Assembly (NCBI GenBank): GCA_034231615.1
Contig: CM067306.1
Coordinates: forward strand, 44,894,094-44,958,093
Source of the DNA: Meghimatium bilineatum
Lineage: Eukaryota; Mollusca; Gastropoda; Stylommatophora; Philomycidae
Direction of reading: 5' to 3'
Length of the DNA: 64,000 bases
The notes under the pieces were generated by a model. That model ran no database searches, was not told where the DNA came from, and saw only the letters and a program-made list of their open reading frames with translations. The position numbers and the translations under genes were made by a program. Of this stretch, positions 1 through 11,266 are shown piece by piece (within the stretch, counting starts at the first letter, position 1; each line of letters begins with the position of its first letter).

Positions 1-151
1 AGAACACTGGCGTATTAAACACGAATTATGAGTATTGCAGTTTAGTACGCCAAAACTCGTTGTATTCTGGCATATTAATCACAAATTCATTGCACTGAAG
101 CTTACTACATTAGAATTGAGTGTATTCTAGCCTATTACACATGATTTCGTT
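1..151 (+). repeat. Partial satellite monomer at the left edge
   Basis: This is the 3' 151 bp of a monomer: most of block C, then A and B. It lacks the first 19 bp of C, which lie outside the window. The forward frame carries TTATGA (stop) at the C/A boundary and TTCTAG (stop) in B, both common variants. The array therefore continues to the left. Confidence 0.93.
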
Positions 152-202
152 GTAGTGCAGCTTAATACTTCAGAACTCTGGCGTATTACACACAAATTAG
201 GT
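152..202 (+). repeat. Sub-repeat C, 51 bp
   Basis: Seventeen-codon block translating as V-V/L-Q-L-N-T-S-E-L/H-W-R-I, then THKLG, KHELG or TQELG. It aligns to block A with one 9-bp gap (A has three extra codons, GTT GTA TTC, between CTC and TGG). The ELW/THK version of C matches A at roughly 41 of 51 positions by hand alignment, so C looks like a shortened A. Main variants across the window are EL versus EH (CTC/CAC), ACACACAAA versus AAACACGAA, TCA versus GCA, and GAA versus AAA. Confidence 0.88.
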
Positions 203-232
203 GTATTGCAGTTTAGTACGCTAAAACTCGTT
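203..232 (+). repeat. 30-bp half-unit, first half of block A
   Basis: Codons read V L Q F S T P K L V. In the standard A block this half aligns without gaps to the following 30 bp at about 19 of 30 bases, with the starting GTA, the sixth-codon Thr and eighth-codon Lys conserved. The two halves of a standard B block agree at about 18 of 30. This suggests the 60-bp block arose by doubling a 30-bp element. Confidence is moderate because the identity is low and was counted by eye. Confidence 0.6.
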
Positions 233-262
233 GTATTCTGGCATATTACTCACAAATTCATT
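233..262 (+). repeat. 30-bp half-unit, second half of block A
   Basis: Codons read V F W H I T H K F I and align to the preceding half-unit. The reverse strand shows the same periodicity more plainly: a Tyr-Asn/Thr/Ser-Glu/Gln-Phe motif recurs about every ten codons. The 9-bp gap in block C falls across the boundary between its two halves. Confidence 0.6.
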
Positions 263-322
263 GTACTGAAGCTTACTACACTAGAATTGAGTGTATTCTG
301 GTCCATTACACATGATTTCGTT
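263..322 (+). repeat. Sub-repeat B, 60 bp
   Basis: Twenty-codon block translating as VLKLTTLELS followed by VFW (or VF-stop), PITHDFV. It aligns to A without gaps. It carries the HindIII palindrome AAGCTT and the dyad described separately. Variants include TGGCCC, TGGCCT, TGGTCC and TAGCCT, PIA versus PIT, and DSV versus DFV. The TGGTCC form is confined to the left few kilobases. Confidence 0.9.
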
Positions 323-451
323 GTATTGCAGCTTAATACTTCACAACACTGGCGTATTAAACACGAATTGGGAGTATCGCAGTTTAGTACGCCAAAACTC
401 GTTGTATTCTGGCATATTACTCACAACTTCATTGTACTGAAGCTTACTACA

Positions 452-472
452 CTAGAATTGAGTGTATTCTAG
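452..472. repeat. Dyad (hairpin-capable) element in block B, typical copy
   Basis: CTAGAAT at 452-458 and ATTCTAG at 466-472 are perfect 7-base inverted arms around a 7-base spacer (TGAGTGT). The element recurs in monomers that have CTAG in the left arm and TAG instead of TGG after ATTC. In TGG monomers the arms are imperfect by one base. Whether it extrudes, binds a protein or folds in RNA is unknown. Confidence 0.7.
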
Positions 473-1177
473 CCTATTACACATGATTTCGTTGTAGTGC
501 AGCTTAATACTTCAGAGCTCTGGCGTATTACACACAAATTAGGTGTATTGCAGTTTAGTACGCTACAACTCGTTGTATTCTGGCATATTACTCACAAATT
601 CATTGTACTGAAGCTTACTACACTAGAATTGAGTGTATTCTGGTCCATTACACATGATTTCGTTGTATTGCAGCTTAATACTTCAGAACACTGGCGTATT
701 AAACACGAATTGGGAGTATCGCAGTTTAGTACGCCAAAACTCGTTGTATTCTGGCATATTACTCACAACTTCATTGTACTGAAGCTTACTACACTAGAAT
801 TGAGTGTATTCTAGCCTATTACACATGATTTCCTTGTAGTGCAGCTTAATACTTCAGAGCTCTGGCGTATTACACACAAATTAGGTGTATTGCAGTTTAG
901 TACGCTAAAACTCGTTGTATTCTGGCATATTACTCACAAATTCATTGTACTGAAGCTTACTACACTAGAATTGAGTGTATTCTGGCCCATTACACATGAT
1001 TTCGTTGTATTGCACCTTAATACTGCAGAACACTGGCGTATTAAACACGAATTGGGTGTATTGCAGTTTAGTACGCCAAAACTCGTATTATTCTGGCATA
1101 TTAATCACAAATTCATTGCACTGAAGCTTACTACATTAGAATTGAGTGTATTCTAGCCTATTACACATGATTTCGTT

Positions 1178-2374
1178 GTATTGCAGCTTAATACTTCAGA
1201 ACACTGGCGTATTAAACACGAATTATGAGTATTGCAGTTTAGTACGCCAAAACTCGTATTATTCTGGCATATTAATCACAAATTCATTGCACTGAAGCTT
1301 ACTACATTAGAATTGAGTGAATTCTAGCCTGTTACACATGATTTCGTTGTAGTGCAGCTTAATACTTCAGAACTCTGGCGTATTACACACAAATTGGGTG
1401 TATTGCAGTTTAGTAAGCTAAAACTCGTTGTATTCTGGCATATTACTCACAAATTGTGTGTACTGAAGCTTACTACACTAGAATTGAGTGTATTCTAGCC
1501 TATTACACATGATTTCGTTGTATTGCAGCTTAATACTTCAGAACACTGGCGTATTAAACACGAATTATGAGTATTGCAGTTTAGTACGCCAAAACTCGTT
1601 GTATTCTGGCATATTAATCACAAATTCATTGCACTGAAGCTTACTACATTAGAATTGAGTGTATTCTAGCCTATTACACATGATTTCGTTGTAGTGCAGC
1701 TTAATACTTCAGAACTCTGGCGTATTACACACAAATTGGGTGTATTGCAGTTTAGTAAGCTAAAACTCGTTGTATTCTGGCATATTAATCACAAATTCAT
1801 TGCACTGAAGCTTACTACATTAGAATTGAGTGTATTCTGGCCTATAACACTCGAATTCGTTGTATTGCAGCTTAATACGTCAGAACACTGGCGTATCATA
1901 TACGAATTGGGTGTATTGCAGTTTAGTACGCCACCACTGGTTGTATTCTGGCACATTACTCACAAATTCATTGTACTGACGCTTACTACACTAGAATTGA
2001 GTGTATTCTGGTCCATTACACATGATTTCGTTGTATTGCAGCTTAATACTTCAGAACACTGGCGTATTAAACACGAATTGGGAGTATCGCAGTTTAGTAC
2101 GCCAAAACTCGTTGTATTCTGGCATATTAATCACAAATTCATTGCACTGAAGCTTACTACACTAGAATTGAGTGTATACTGGCCTAATGCACATGATTTC
2201 GTTGTACTGCAGCTTAATACGTCAGAACACTGGCGTATTACACAAGAATTGGGTGTATTGCAGTTTAGTACGACAAAACTCGTTGTATTCTGGGATATTA
2301 CTCACAACTTCATTGTACTGAAGCTTACTACACTAGAATTGAGTGTATTCTAGCCTATTACACATGATTTCCTT
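1178..2374 (+). repeat. Mosaic monomers between dimeric and tetrameric blocks
   Basis: Seven monomers without a clean HOR. Bases 1,190-1,735 recur almost unchanged 3,420 bp (20 monomers) downstream at about 4,610-5,155, with only a few differences seen. The stretch 1,840-1,990 holds unusual variants (TGGCCTATAACACTCGAA, ATCATATAC, GCCACCACTGG) not seen elsewhere, so this may be one of the older, less homogenised parts. Confidence 0.75.
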
Positions 2375-4426
2375 GTAGTGCAGCTTAATACTTCAGAGCT
2401 CTGGCGTATTACACACAAATTAGGTGTATTGCAGTTTAGTACGCTACAACTCGTTGTATTCTGGCATATTACTCACAAATTCATTGTACTGAAGCTTACT
2501 ACACTAGAATTGAGTGTATTCTGGCCCATTACACATGATTTCGTTGTATTGCACCTTAATACTGCAGAACACTGGCGTATTAAACACGAATTATGAGTAT
2601 TGCAGTTTAGTACGCCAAAACTCGTATTATTCTGGCATATTACTCACAACTTCATTGTACTGAAGCTTACTACACTAGAATTGAGTGTATTCTAGCCTAT
2701 TACACATGATTTCGTTGTAGTGCAGCTTAATACTTCAGAACTCTTGCGTATTACACACAAATTAGGTGTATTGCAGTTTAGTACGCTAAAACTCGTTGTA
2801 TTCTGGCATATTACTCACAAATTTATTGTACTGAAGCTTACTACACTAGAATTGAGTGTATTCTGGTCCATTACACATGATTTCGTTGTATTGCAGCTTA
2901 ATACTTCAGAACACTGGCGTATTAAACACGAATTGGGAGTATCGCAGTTTAGTACGCCAAAACTCGTTGTATTCTGGGATATTACTCACAACTTCATTGT
3001 ACTGAAGCTTACTACACTAGAATTGAGTGTATTCTAGCCTATTACACATGATTTCCTTGTAGTGCAGCTTAATACTTCAGAGCTCTGGCGTATTACACAC
3101 AAATTAGGTGTATTGCAGTTTAGTACGCTACAACTCGTTGTATTCTGGCATATTACTCACAAATTCATTGTACTGAAGCTTACTACACTAGAATTGAGTG
3201 TATTCTGGCCCATTACACATGATTTCGTTGTATTGCACCTTAATACTGCAGAACACTGGCGTATTAAACACGAATTATGTGTATTGCAGTTTAGTACGCC
3301 ATAACTCGTATTATTCTGGCATATTACTCACAACTTCATTGTACTGAAGCTTACTACACTAGAATTGAGTGTATTCTAGCCTATTACACATGATTTCGTT
3401 GTAGTGCAGCTTAATACTTCAGAACTCTTGCGTATTACACACAAATTAGGTGTATTGCAGTTTAGTACGCTAAAACTCGTTGTATTCTGGCATATTACTC
3501 ACAAATTCATTGTACTGAAGCTTACTACACTAGAATTGAGTGTATTCTGGTCCATTACACATGATTTCGTTGTATTGCAGCTTAATACTTCAGAACACTG
3601 GCGTATTAAACACGAATTGGGAGTATCGCAGTTTAGTACGCCAAAACTCGTTGTATTCTGGCATATTACTCACAACTTCATTGTACTGAAGCTTACTACA
3701 CTAGAATTGAGTGTATTCTAGCCTATTACACATGATTTCCTTGTAGTGCAGCTTAATACTTCAGAGCTCTGGCGTATTACACACAAATTGGGTGTATTGC
3801 AGTTTAGTACGCTACAACTCGTTGTATTCTGGCATATTACTCACAAATTCATTGTACTGAAGCTTACTACACTAGAATTGAGTGTATTCTGGCCCATTAC
3901 ACATGATTTCGTTGTATTGCACCTTAATACTGCAGAACACTGGCGTATTAAAAACGAATTATGAGTATTGCAGTTTAGTACGCCAAAACTCGTATTATTC
4001 TGGCATATTACTCACAACTTCATTGTACTGAAGCTTACTACACTAGAATTGAGTGTATTCTAGCCTATTACACATGATTTCGTTGTAGTGCAGCTTAATA
4101 CTTCAGAACTCTTGCGTATTACACACAAATTAGGTGTATTGCAGTTTAGTACGCTAAAACTCGTTGTATTCTGGCATATTACTCACAAATTCATTGTACT
4201 GAAGCTTACTACACTAGAATTGAGTGTATTCTGGCCCATTACACATGATTTCGTTGTATTGCACCTTAATACTGCAGAACACTGGCGTATTAAACACGAA
4301 TTGGGTGTATTGCAGTTTAGTACGCCAAAACTCGTATTATTCTGGCATATTAATCACAAATTCATTGCACTGAAGCTTACTACATTAGAATTGAGTGTAT
4401 TCTAGCCTATTACACATGATTTCGTT
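2375..4426 (+). repeat. Tetrameric HOR, 684-bp period, three copies
   Basis: Copies at 2,375-3,058, 3,059-3,742 and 3,743-4,426. Each begins with a GAGCTC-bearing C block and a TLQ block A. The two monomers later a CTCTTGCG variant (ELLR) marks position three. Private changes separate the copies: GAATTATGTG and GCCATAACTC in copy two, AAAAACGAATT in copy three. The last monomers of copy three switch at about 4,230 to a variant set like that at 960-1,160, which marks a recombination junction. Confidence 0.87.
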
Positions 4427-6991
4427 GTAGTGCAGCTTAATACTTCAGAACTCTGACGTATTACACACAAATTGGGGGTATTGCAGTTTAGTAAGGTAAA
4501 ACTCGTTGTATTCTGGCATATTACTCACAAATTCATTGTACTGAAGCTTACTACACTAGAATTGAGTGTATTCTGGCCTATTGCACATGATTTCGTTGAA
4601 CTGCAGCTTAATACTTCAGAACACTGGCGTATTAAACACGAATTATGAGTATTGCAGTTTAGTACGCCAAAACTCGTATTATTCTGGCATATTAATCACA
4701 AATTCATTGCAGTGAAGCTTACTACATTAGAATTGAGTGAATTCTAGCCTGTTACACATGATTTCGTTGTAGTGCAGCTTAATACTTCAGAACTCTGGCG
4801 TATTACACACAAATTGGGTGTATTGCAGTTTAGTAAGCTAAAACTCGTTGTATTCTGGCATATTACTCACAAATTGTGTGTACTGAAGCTTACTACACTA
4901 GAATTGAGTGTATTCTAGCCTATTACACATGATTTCGTTGTATTGCAGCTTAATACTTCAGAACACTGGCGTATTAAACACGAATTATGAGTATTGCAGT
5001 TTAGTACGCCAAAACTCGTTGTATTCTGGCATATTAATCACAAATTCATTGCACTGAAGCTTACTACATTAGAATTGAGTGTATTCTAGCCTATTACACA
5101 TGATTTCGTTGTAGTGCAGCTTAATACTTCAGAACTCTGGCGTATTACACACACATTGGGTGTATTGCAGTTTAGTAAGCTAAAACTCGTTGTATTCTGG
5201 CATATTACTCACAAATTCATTGTACTGACGCTTACTACACTAGAATTGAGTGTATTCTTGCCTATTGCACATGATTTCGTTGTACTGCAGCTTAATACTT
5301 CAGAACTCTGGCGTATTACACACAAATTGGGTGTATTGCAGTTTAGTACGCTAAAACGCGTTGTATTCTGGCATATTACTCACAAATTCATTCTACTGAA
5401 GCTTACTACGCTAGAAGTGAGTGTATTCTGACCCATTACACATGATTTCGATGTATTGCAGCTTAATACTTCAGAACTCTGGCGTATTACACACAAATTG
5501 GGTGTATTGCAGTTTAGTAAGCTAAAACTCGTTGTATTCTGGCATATTACTCACAAATTGTGTGTACTGAAGCTTACTACACTAGAATTGAGTGTATTCT
5601 AGCCTATTACACATGATTTCGTTGTATTGCAGCTTAATACTTCAGAACACTGGCGTATTAAACACGAATTATGAGTATTGCAGTTTAGTACGCCAAAACT
5701 CGTTGTATTCTGGCATATTAATCACAAATTCATTGCACTGAAGCTTACTACATTAGAATTGAGTGTATTCTAGCCTATTACACATGATTTCGTTGTAGTG
5801 CAGCTTAATACTTCAGAACTCTGGCGTATTACACACATATTGGGTGTATTGCAGTTTAGTAAGCTAAAACTCGTTGTATTCTGGCATATTACTCACAAAT
5901 TCATTGTACTGAAGCTTACTACACTAGAATTGAGTGTATTCTAGCCTATTGCACATGATTTCGTTGTACTGCAGCTTAATACTTCAGAACTCTGGCGTAT
6001 TACACACAAATTGGGTGAATTGCAGTTTAGTACGCTAAAACGCGTTGTATTCTGGCATATTACTCACAAATTCATTGTACTGACGCTTACTACACTAGAA
6101 TTGAGTGTATTCTGGCCTATTACACATGATTTCGTTGTATTGCAGCTTAATACTTCAGAACTCTGGCGTATTACACACAAATTGGGTGTATTGCAGTTTA
6201 GTACGCTAAGACGCGTTGTATTCTGGCATATTACTCACAAATTCATTGTACTGAAGCTTACTACGCTAGAAGTGAGTGTATTCTGGCCCATTACACATGA
6301 TTTCCTTGTAGTGCACCTTAATACTGCAGAACACTGACGTATTAAACACGAATTATGAGTATTGCAGTTTAGTACGCCAAAACTCGTATTATTCTGGCAT
6401 ATTACTCACAACTTCATTGTACTGAAGCTTATTACACTAGAATTGAGTGTATTCTAGCCTATTACACATGATTTCGTTGTAGTGCAGCTTAATACTTCAG
6501 AACTCTTGCGTATTACACACAAATTAGGTGTATTGCAGTTTAGTACGCTAAAACTCGTTGTATTCTGGCATATTACTCACAAATTCATTGTACTGAAGCT
6601 TACTACACTAGAATTGAGTGTATTCTGGCCCATTACACATGATTTCGTTGTATTGCACCTTAATACTGCAGAACACTGGCGTATTAAACACGAATTGGGT
6701 GTATTGCAGTTTAGTACGCCAAAACTCGTTGTATTCTGGCATATTACTCACAAATTGGGTGTACTGAAGCTTACTACACTAGAATTGAGTGTATTCTGGC
6801 CTATTGCACATGATTTCGTTGTATTGCAGCTTAATACTTCAGAACACTGGCGTATTAAACACGAATTATGAGTATTGCAGTTTAGTACGCCAAAACTCGT
6901 ATTATTCTGGCATATTAGTCACAAATTCATTGCACTGAAGCTTACTACATTAGAATTGAGTGTATTCTAGCCTATTACACATGATTTCGTT
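4427..6991 (+). repeat. Mosaic region with partial 4-monomer period
   Basis: Fifteen monomers. Bases 4,770-5,270 resemble 5,454-5,954 at a 684-bp offset. The TLKR variant of block A, which carries ACGCGT, first appears at about 5,356. Stops in the forward frame include CTCTGACG near 4,455, TTCTGACCC near 5,430 and CACTGACG near 6,336, all at the tryptophan codon. Confidence 0.8.
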
Positions 6992-8017
6992 GTAGTGCAG
7001 CTTAATACTTCAGAACTCTGGCGTATTACACACAAATTGGGGGTATTGCAGTTTAGTAAGGTAAAACTCGTTGTATTCTGGCATATTACTCACAAATTCA
7101 TTGTACTGAAGCTTACTACACTAGAATTGAGTGTATTCTGGCCTATTGCACATGATTTCGTTGAACTGCAGCTTAATACTTCAGAACACTGGCGTATTAA
7201 ACACGAATTATGAGTATTGCAGTTTAGTACGCCAAAACTCGTATTATTCTGGCATATTAATCACAAATTCATTGCACTGAAGCTTACTACATTAGAATTG
7301 AGTGAATTCTAGCCTGTTACACATGATTTCGTTGTAGTGCAGCTTAATACTTCAGAACTCTGGCGTATTACACACAAATTGGGTGTATTGCAGTTTAGTA
7401 CGCTAAAACGCGTTGTATTCTGGCATATTACTCACAAATTCATTGCACTGAAGCTTACTACATTAGAATTGAGTGTATTCTAGCCTATTACACATGATTT
7501 CGTTGTAGTGCAGCTTAATACTTCAGAACTCTGGCGTATTACACACAAATTGGGGGTATTGCAGTTTAGTAAGGTAAAACTCGTTGTATTCTGGCATATT
7601 ACTCACAAATTCATTGTACTGAAGCTTACTACACTAGAATTGAGTGTATTCTGGCCTATTGCACATGATTTCGTTGAACTGCAGCTTAATACTTCAGAAC
7701 ACTGGCGTATTAAACACGAATTATGAGTATTGCAGTTTAGTACGCCAAAACTCGTATTATTCTGGCATATTAATCACAAATTCATTGCACTGAAGCTTAC
7801 TACATTAGAATTGAGTGAATTCTAGCCTGTTACACATGATTTCGTTGTAGTGCAGCTTAATACTTCAGAACTCTGGCGTATTACACACAAATTGGGTGTA
7901 TTGCAGTTTAGTACGCTAAAACGCGTTGTATTCTGGCATATTACTCACAAATTCATTCTACTGAAGCTTACTACGCTAGAAGTGAGTGTATTCTGACCCA
8001 TTACACATGATTTCGAT
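6992..8017 (+). repeat. Trimeric HOR, 513-bp period, two copies
   Basis: Copies at 6,992-7,504 and 7,505-8,017. Both start with the rare variants GGGGGTATTG and AGTAAGGTAAAAC, then TTGAACTGCAG, then GAATTCTAGCCTGTTACAC. The last ~100 bp of copy two differ (TTCTACTGAAG, ACGCTAGAAGTG). The same variants occur 15 monomers earlier at 4,427, so the trimer was duplicated from, or to, that place. Confidence 0.85.
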
Positions 8018-9214
8018 GTATTGCACCTTAATACTGCAAAACACTGGCGGATTAAATACGAATTGGGTGTATTGCAGTTTAGTACGCCAAAACTCGTTGT
8101 ATTCTGGCATATTACTCACAAATTGTGTGTACTGAAGCTTACTACACTAGAATTGAGTGTATTCTAGCCTATTACACATGATTTCGTTGTATTGCAGCTT
8201 AATACTTCAGAACACTGGCGTATTAAACACGAATTATGAATATTGCAGTTTAGTACGCCAAAACTCGTTGTATTCTGGCATATTAATCACAAATTCATTG
8301 CACTGAAGCTTACTACATTAGAATTGAGTGTATTCTAGCCTATTACACATGATTTCGTTGTAGTGCAGCTTAATACTTCAGAACTCTGGCGTATTACACA
8401 CAAATTGGGTGTATTGCAGTTTAGTAAGCTAAAACTCGTTGTATTCTGGCATATTACTCACAAATTCATTGTACTGAAGCTTACTACACTAGAATTGAGT
8501 GTATTCTGGCCCATTACACATGATTTCGTTGTATTGCACCTTAATACTGCAAAACACTGGCGTATTAAACACGAATTGGGTGTATTGCAGTTTAGTACGC
8601 CAAAACTCGTTGTATTCTGGCATATTACTCACAAATTGTGTGTACTGAAGCTTACTACACTAGAATTGAGTGTATTCTAGCCTATTACACATGATGTCGT
8701 TGTAGTGCAGCTTAATACTTCAGAACTCTGGCGTATTACACACACATTGGGTGTATTGCAGTTTAGTACGCCAAAACTCGTTGTATTCTGGGATATTACT
8801 CACAAATACATTGTACTGACGCTTACTACACTAGAATTGAGTGTATTCTGGCCTATTACACATGATTTCGTTGTATTACAGCTTAATACTTCAGAACACT
8901 GGCGTATTAAACACGAATTATGAGTATTGCAGTTTAGTACGCCAAAACTCGTTGTATTCTGGCATATTACCCACAAATTGTGTGTACTCAAGCTTACTAC
9001 ACTAGAATTGAGAGTTTTCTGGCCTATTGCACATGATTTTGTTGTATTGCAGCTTAATACTTCAGAACACTGGCGTATTAAACACGAATTATGAGTATTG
9101 CAGTTTAGTACGCCAAAACTCGTATTATTCTGGCATATTAATCACAAATTCATTGCACTGAAGCTTACTACATTAGAATTGAGTGAATTCTAGCCTATTA
9201 CACATGATTTCGTT
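8018..9214 (+). repeat. Seven mosaic monomers before the 12-mer HOR
   Basis: Contains the GCAAAACACTGG (TAKH) form of block C, which becomes frequent to the right, and the first WDITHKYI form of block A (about 8,790). No gene is seen. A reverse-strand open frame at 8,800-8,991 is an incidental product of local variants. Confidence 0.8.
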
Positions 9215-11266
9215 GTAGTGCAGCTTAATACTTCAGAACTCTGGCGTATTACACACAAATTGGGTGTATTGCAGTTTAGTACGCTAAAACGCGTTGTATT
9301 CTGGCATATTACTGACAAATTCATTGTACTGAAGCTTACTACGCTAGAAGTGAGTGTATTCTGGCCCATTACACATGATTTCGTTGTATTGCACCTTAAT
9401 ACTGCAAAACACTGGCGTATTAAACACGAATTGGGTGTATTGCAGTTTAGTACGCCAAAACTCGTTGTATTCTGGCATATTACTCACAAATTGTGTGTAC
9501 TGAAGCTTACTACACTAGAATTGAGTGTATTCTAGCCTATTACACATGATTTCGTTGTATTGCAGCTTAATACTTCAGAACACTGGCGTATTAAACACGA
9601 ATTATGAGTATTGCAGTTTAGTACGCCAAAACTCGTTGTATTCTGGCATATTAATCACAAATTCATTGCACTGAAGCTTACTACATTAGAATTGAGTGTA
9701 TACTAGCCTATTGCACATGATTTCGTTGTAGTGCAGCTTAATACTTCAGAACTCTGGCGTATTACACACAAATTGGGTGTATTGCAGTTTAGTACGCTAA
9801 AACGCGTTGTATTCTGGCATATTACTCACAAATTCATTGTACTGAAGCTTACTACGCTAGAAGTGAGTGTATTCTGGCCCATTACACATGATTTCGTTGT
9901 ATTGCACCTTAATACTGCAAAACACTGGCGTATTAAACACGAATTGGGTGTATTGCAGCTTAGTACGCCAAAACTCGTTGTATTCTGGCATATTACTCAC
10001 AAATTGTGTGTACTGAAGCTTACTACACTATAATTGAGTGTATTCTAGCCTATTACACATGATTTCGTTGTATTGCAGCTTAATACTTCAGAACTCTGGC
10101 GTATTACACACAAATTGGGTGTATTGCAGTTTAGTACGCTAAAACGCGTTGTATTCTGGCATATTACTCACAAATTCATTGTACTGAAGCTTACTACGCT
10201 AGAAGTGAGTGTATTCTGGCCCATTACACATGATTTCGTTGTATTGCACCTTAATACTGCAAAACACTGGCGTATTAAACACGAATTGGGTGTATTGCAG
10301 TTTAGTACGCCAAAACTCGTTGTATTCTGGCATATTACTCACAAATTGTGTGCACTGAAGCTTACTACACTAGAAGTGAGTGTATTCTAGCCTATTACAC
10401 ATGATGTCGTTGTAGTGCAGCTTAATACTTCAGAACTCTGGCGTATTACACACACATTGGGTGTATTGCAGTTTATTACGCCAAAACTCGTTGTATTCTG
10501 GGATATTACTCACAAATACATTTTACTGACGCTTACTACACTAGAATTGAGTGTATTCTGGCCTATTACACATGATTTCGTTGTATTACAGCTTAATACT
10601 TCAGAACACTGGCGTATTAAACACGAATTATGAGTATTGCAGTTTAGTACGCCAAAACTCGTTGTATTCTGGCATATTACTCACAAATTCATTGCACTGA
10701 AGCTTACTACATTAGAATTGTGTGTATTCTGGCCTATTAAACATGATTTCGTTGTACTGCAGCTTAATACGTCAGAACTCTAGCGTATTACACAAGAATT
10801 GGGTGTATTGCAGTTTAGTACGCCAAAACTCGTTGTATTCTGGCATATTACTCACAAATTGGGTGTACTGAAGCTTACTACACTAGAATTGTGTGTATTC
10901 TGGCCTATTGCACATGATTCCGTTGTACTGCTGCTTAATACGTCAGAACACTGGCGTATTACACAAGAATTGGGTGTATTGCAGTTTAGTACGCCAAAAC
11001 TCGTTGTATTCTGGGATATTACTCACAACTTCATTGTACTGAAGCTTACTACACTAGAATTGAGTGTTTTCTGGCCTATTGCACATGATTTCGTTGTATT
11101 GCAGCTTAATACTTCAGAACACTGGCGTATTAAACACGAATTATGAGTATTGCAGTTTAGTACGCCAAAACTCGTATTATTCTTGCATATTAATCACAAA
11201 TTCATTGCACTGAAGCTTACTACATTAGAATTGAGAGAATTCTAGCCTATTACACATGATTTCGTT
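9215..11266 (+). repeat. 12-mer HOR, copy 1 (2,052 bp)
   Basis: Twelve monomers whose ordered variants recur in the next copy at +2,052 bp. Landmarks are the TLKR block A near 9,290, 9,802 and 10,144, and a rare TAA stop in block B (CACTATAATTG) near 10,031 that recurs near 12,083. Each monomer differs clearly from its neighbour, while the same position in copy 2 is nearly identical; this is the signature of a higher-order repeat. Confidence 0.85.

Larger units (their letters stand above)
203..262 (+). repeat. Sub-repeat A, 60 bp
   Basis: Twenty-codon block translating as VLQFSTPKLV followed by VFWHITHKFI. It matches block B at 43 of 60 positions (about 72%) without gaps. Variants that define HOR position include TLK, TPK, KLK and TLKR (the last creates ACGCGT), WHIT, WDIT, WHIN and WHLN, and HKFI, HKLC, HKLG, HKYI or HNFI at the end. 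Confidence 0.9.
152..322 (+). repeat. Representative 171-bp monomer (C-A-B)
   Basis: First complete monomer, used here to define the lattice. It reads C (152-202), A (203-262), B (263-322). Each block begins with GTA followed by TTG, CTG or GTG, and each contains TGG followed by a histidine-, arginine- or proline-like codon and ATT. Block B holds AAGCTT (HindIII) in most monomers, absent from variants reading GACGCTT, GAAGTTT or GAAACTT. A TTTCG motif lies at the end of B, running into the next C. Confidence 0.95.
152..1177 (+). repeat. Dimeric HOR, 342-bp period, three copies
   Basis: Copies at 152-493, 494-835 and 836-1177. Alternate monomers share variants: block A with TLK or TLQ and HITHKFI alternates with TPK and HITHNFI, and block C with ELW/THK alternates with EHW/KHE. 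The third copy diverges in its second monomer (TGGCCC, HLNTAEH, VLFWHIN). GAGCTC (SacI) in the first C block of copies two and three is a left-end marker seen again at 2.4-3.8 kb. Confidence 0.85.

Noticed and set aside
145..161. True CENP-B box
   Set aside because: The TTCG and central A are present but three of four bases of the CGGG part differ, so it fails the core motif. Kept only as a finding to test.
8800..8991. Reverse-strand 63-codon open frame as a small gene
   Set aside because: It begins at TTG in a variant monomer, lies wholly inside the satellite, and the same frame is closed in neighbouring monomers.
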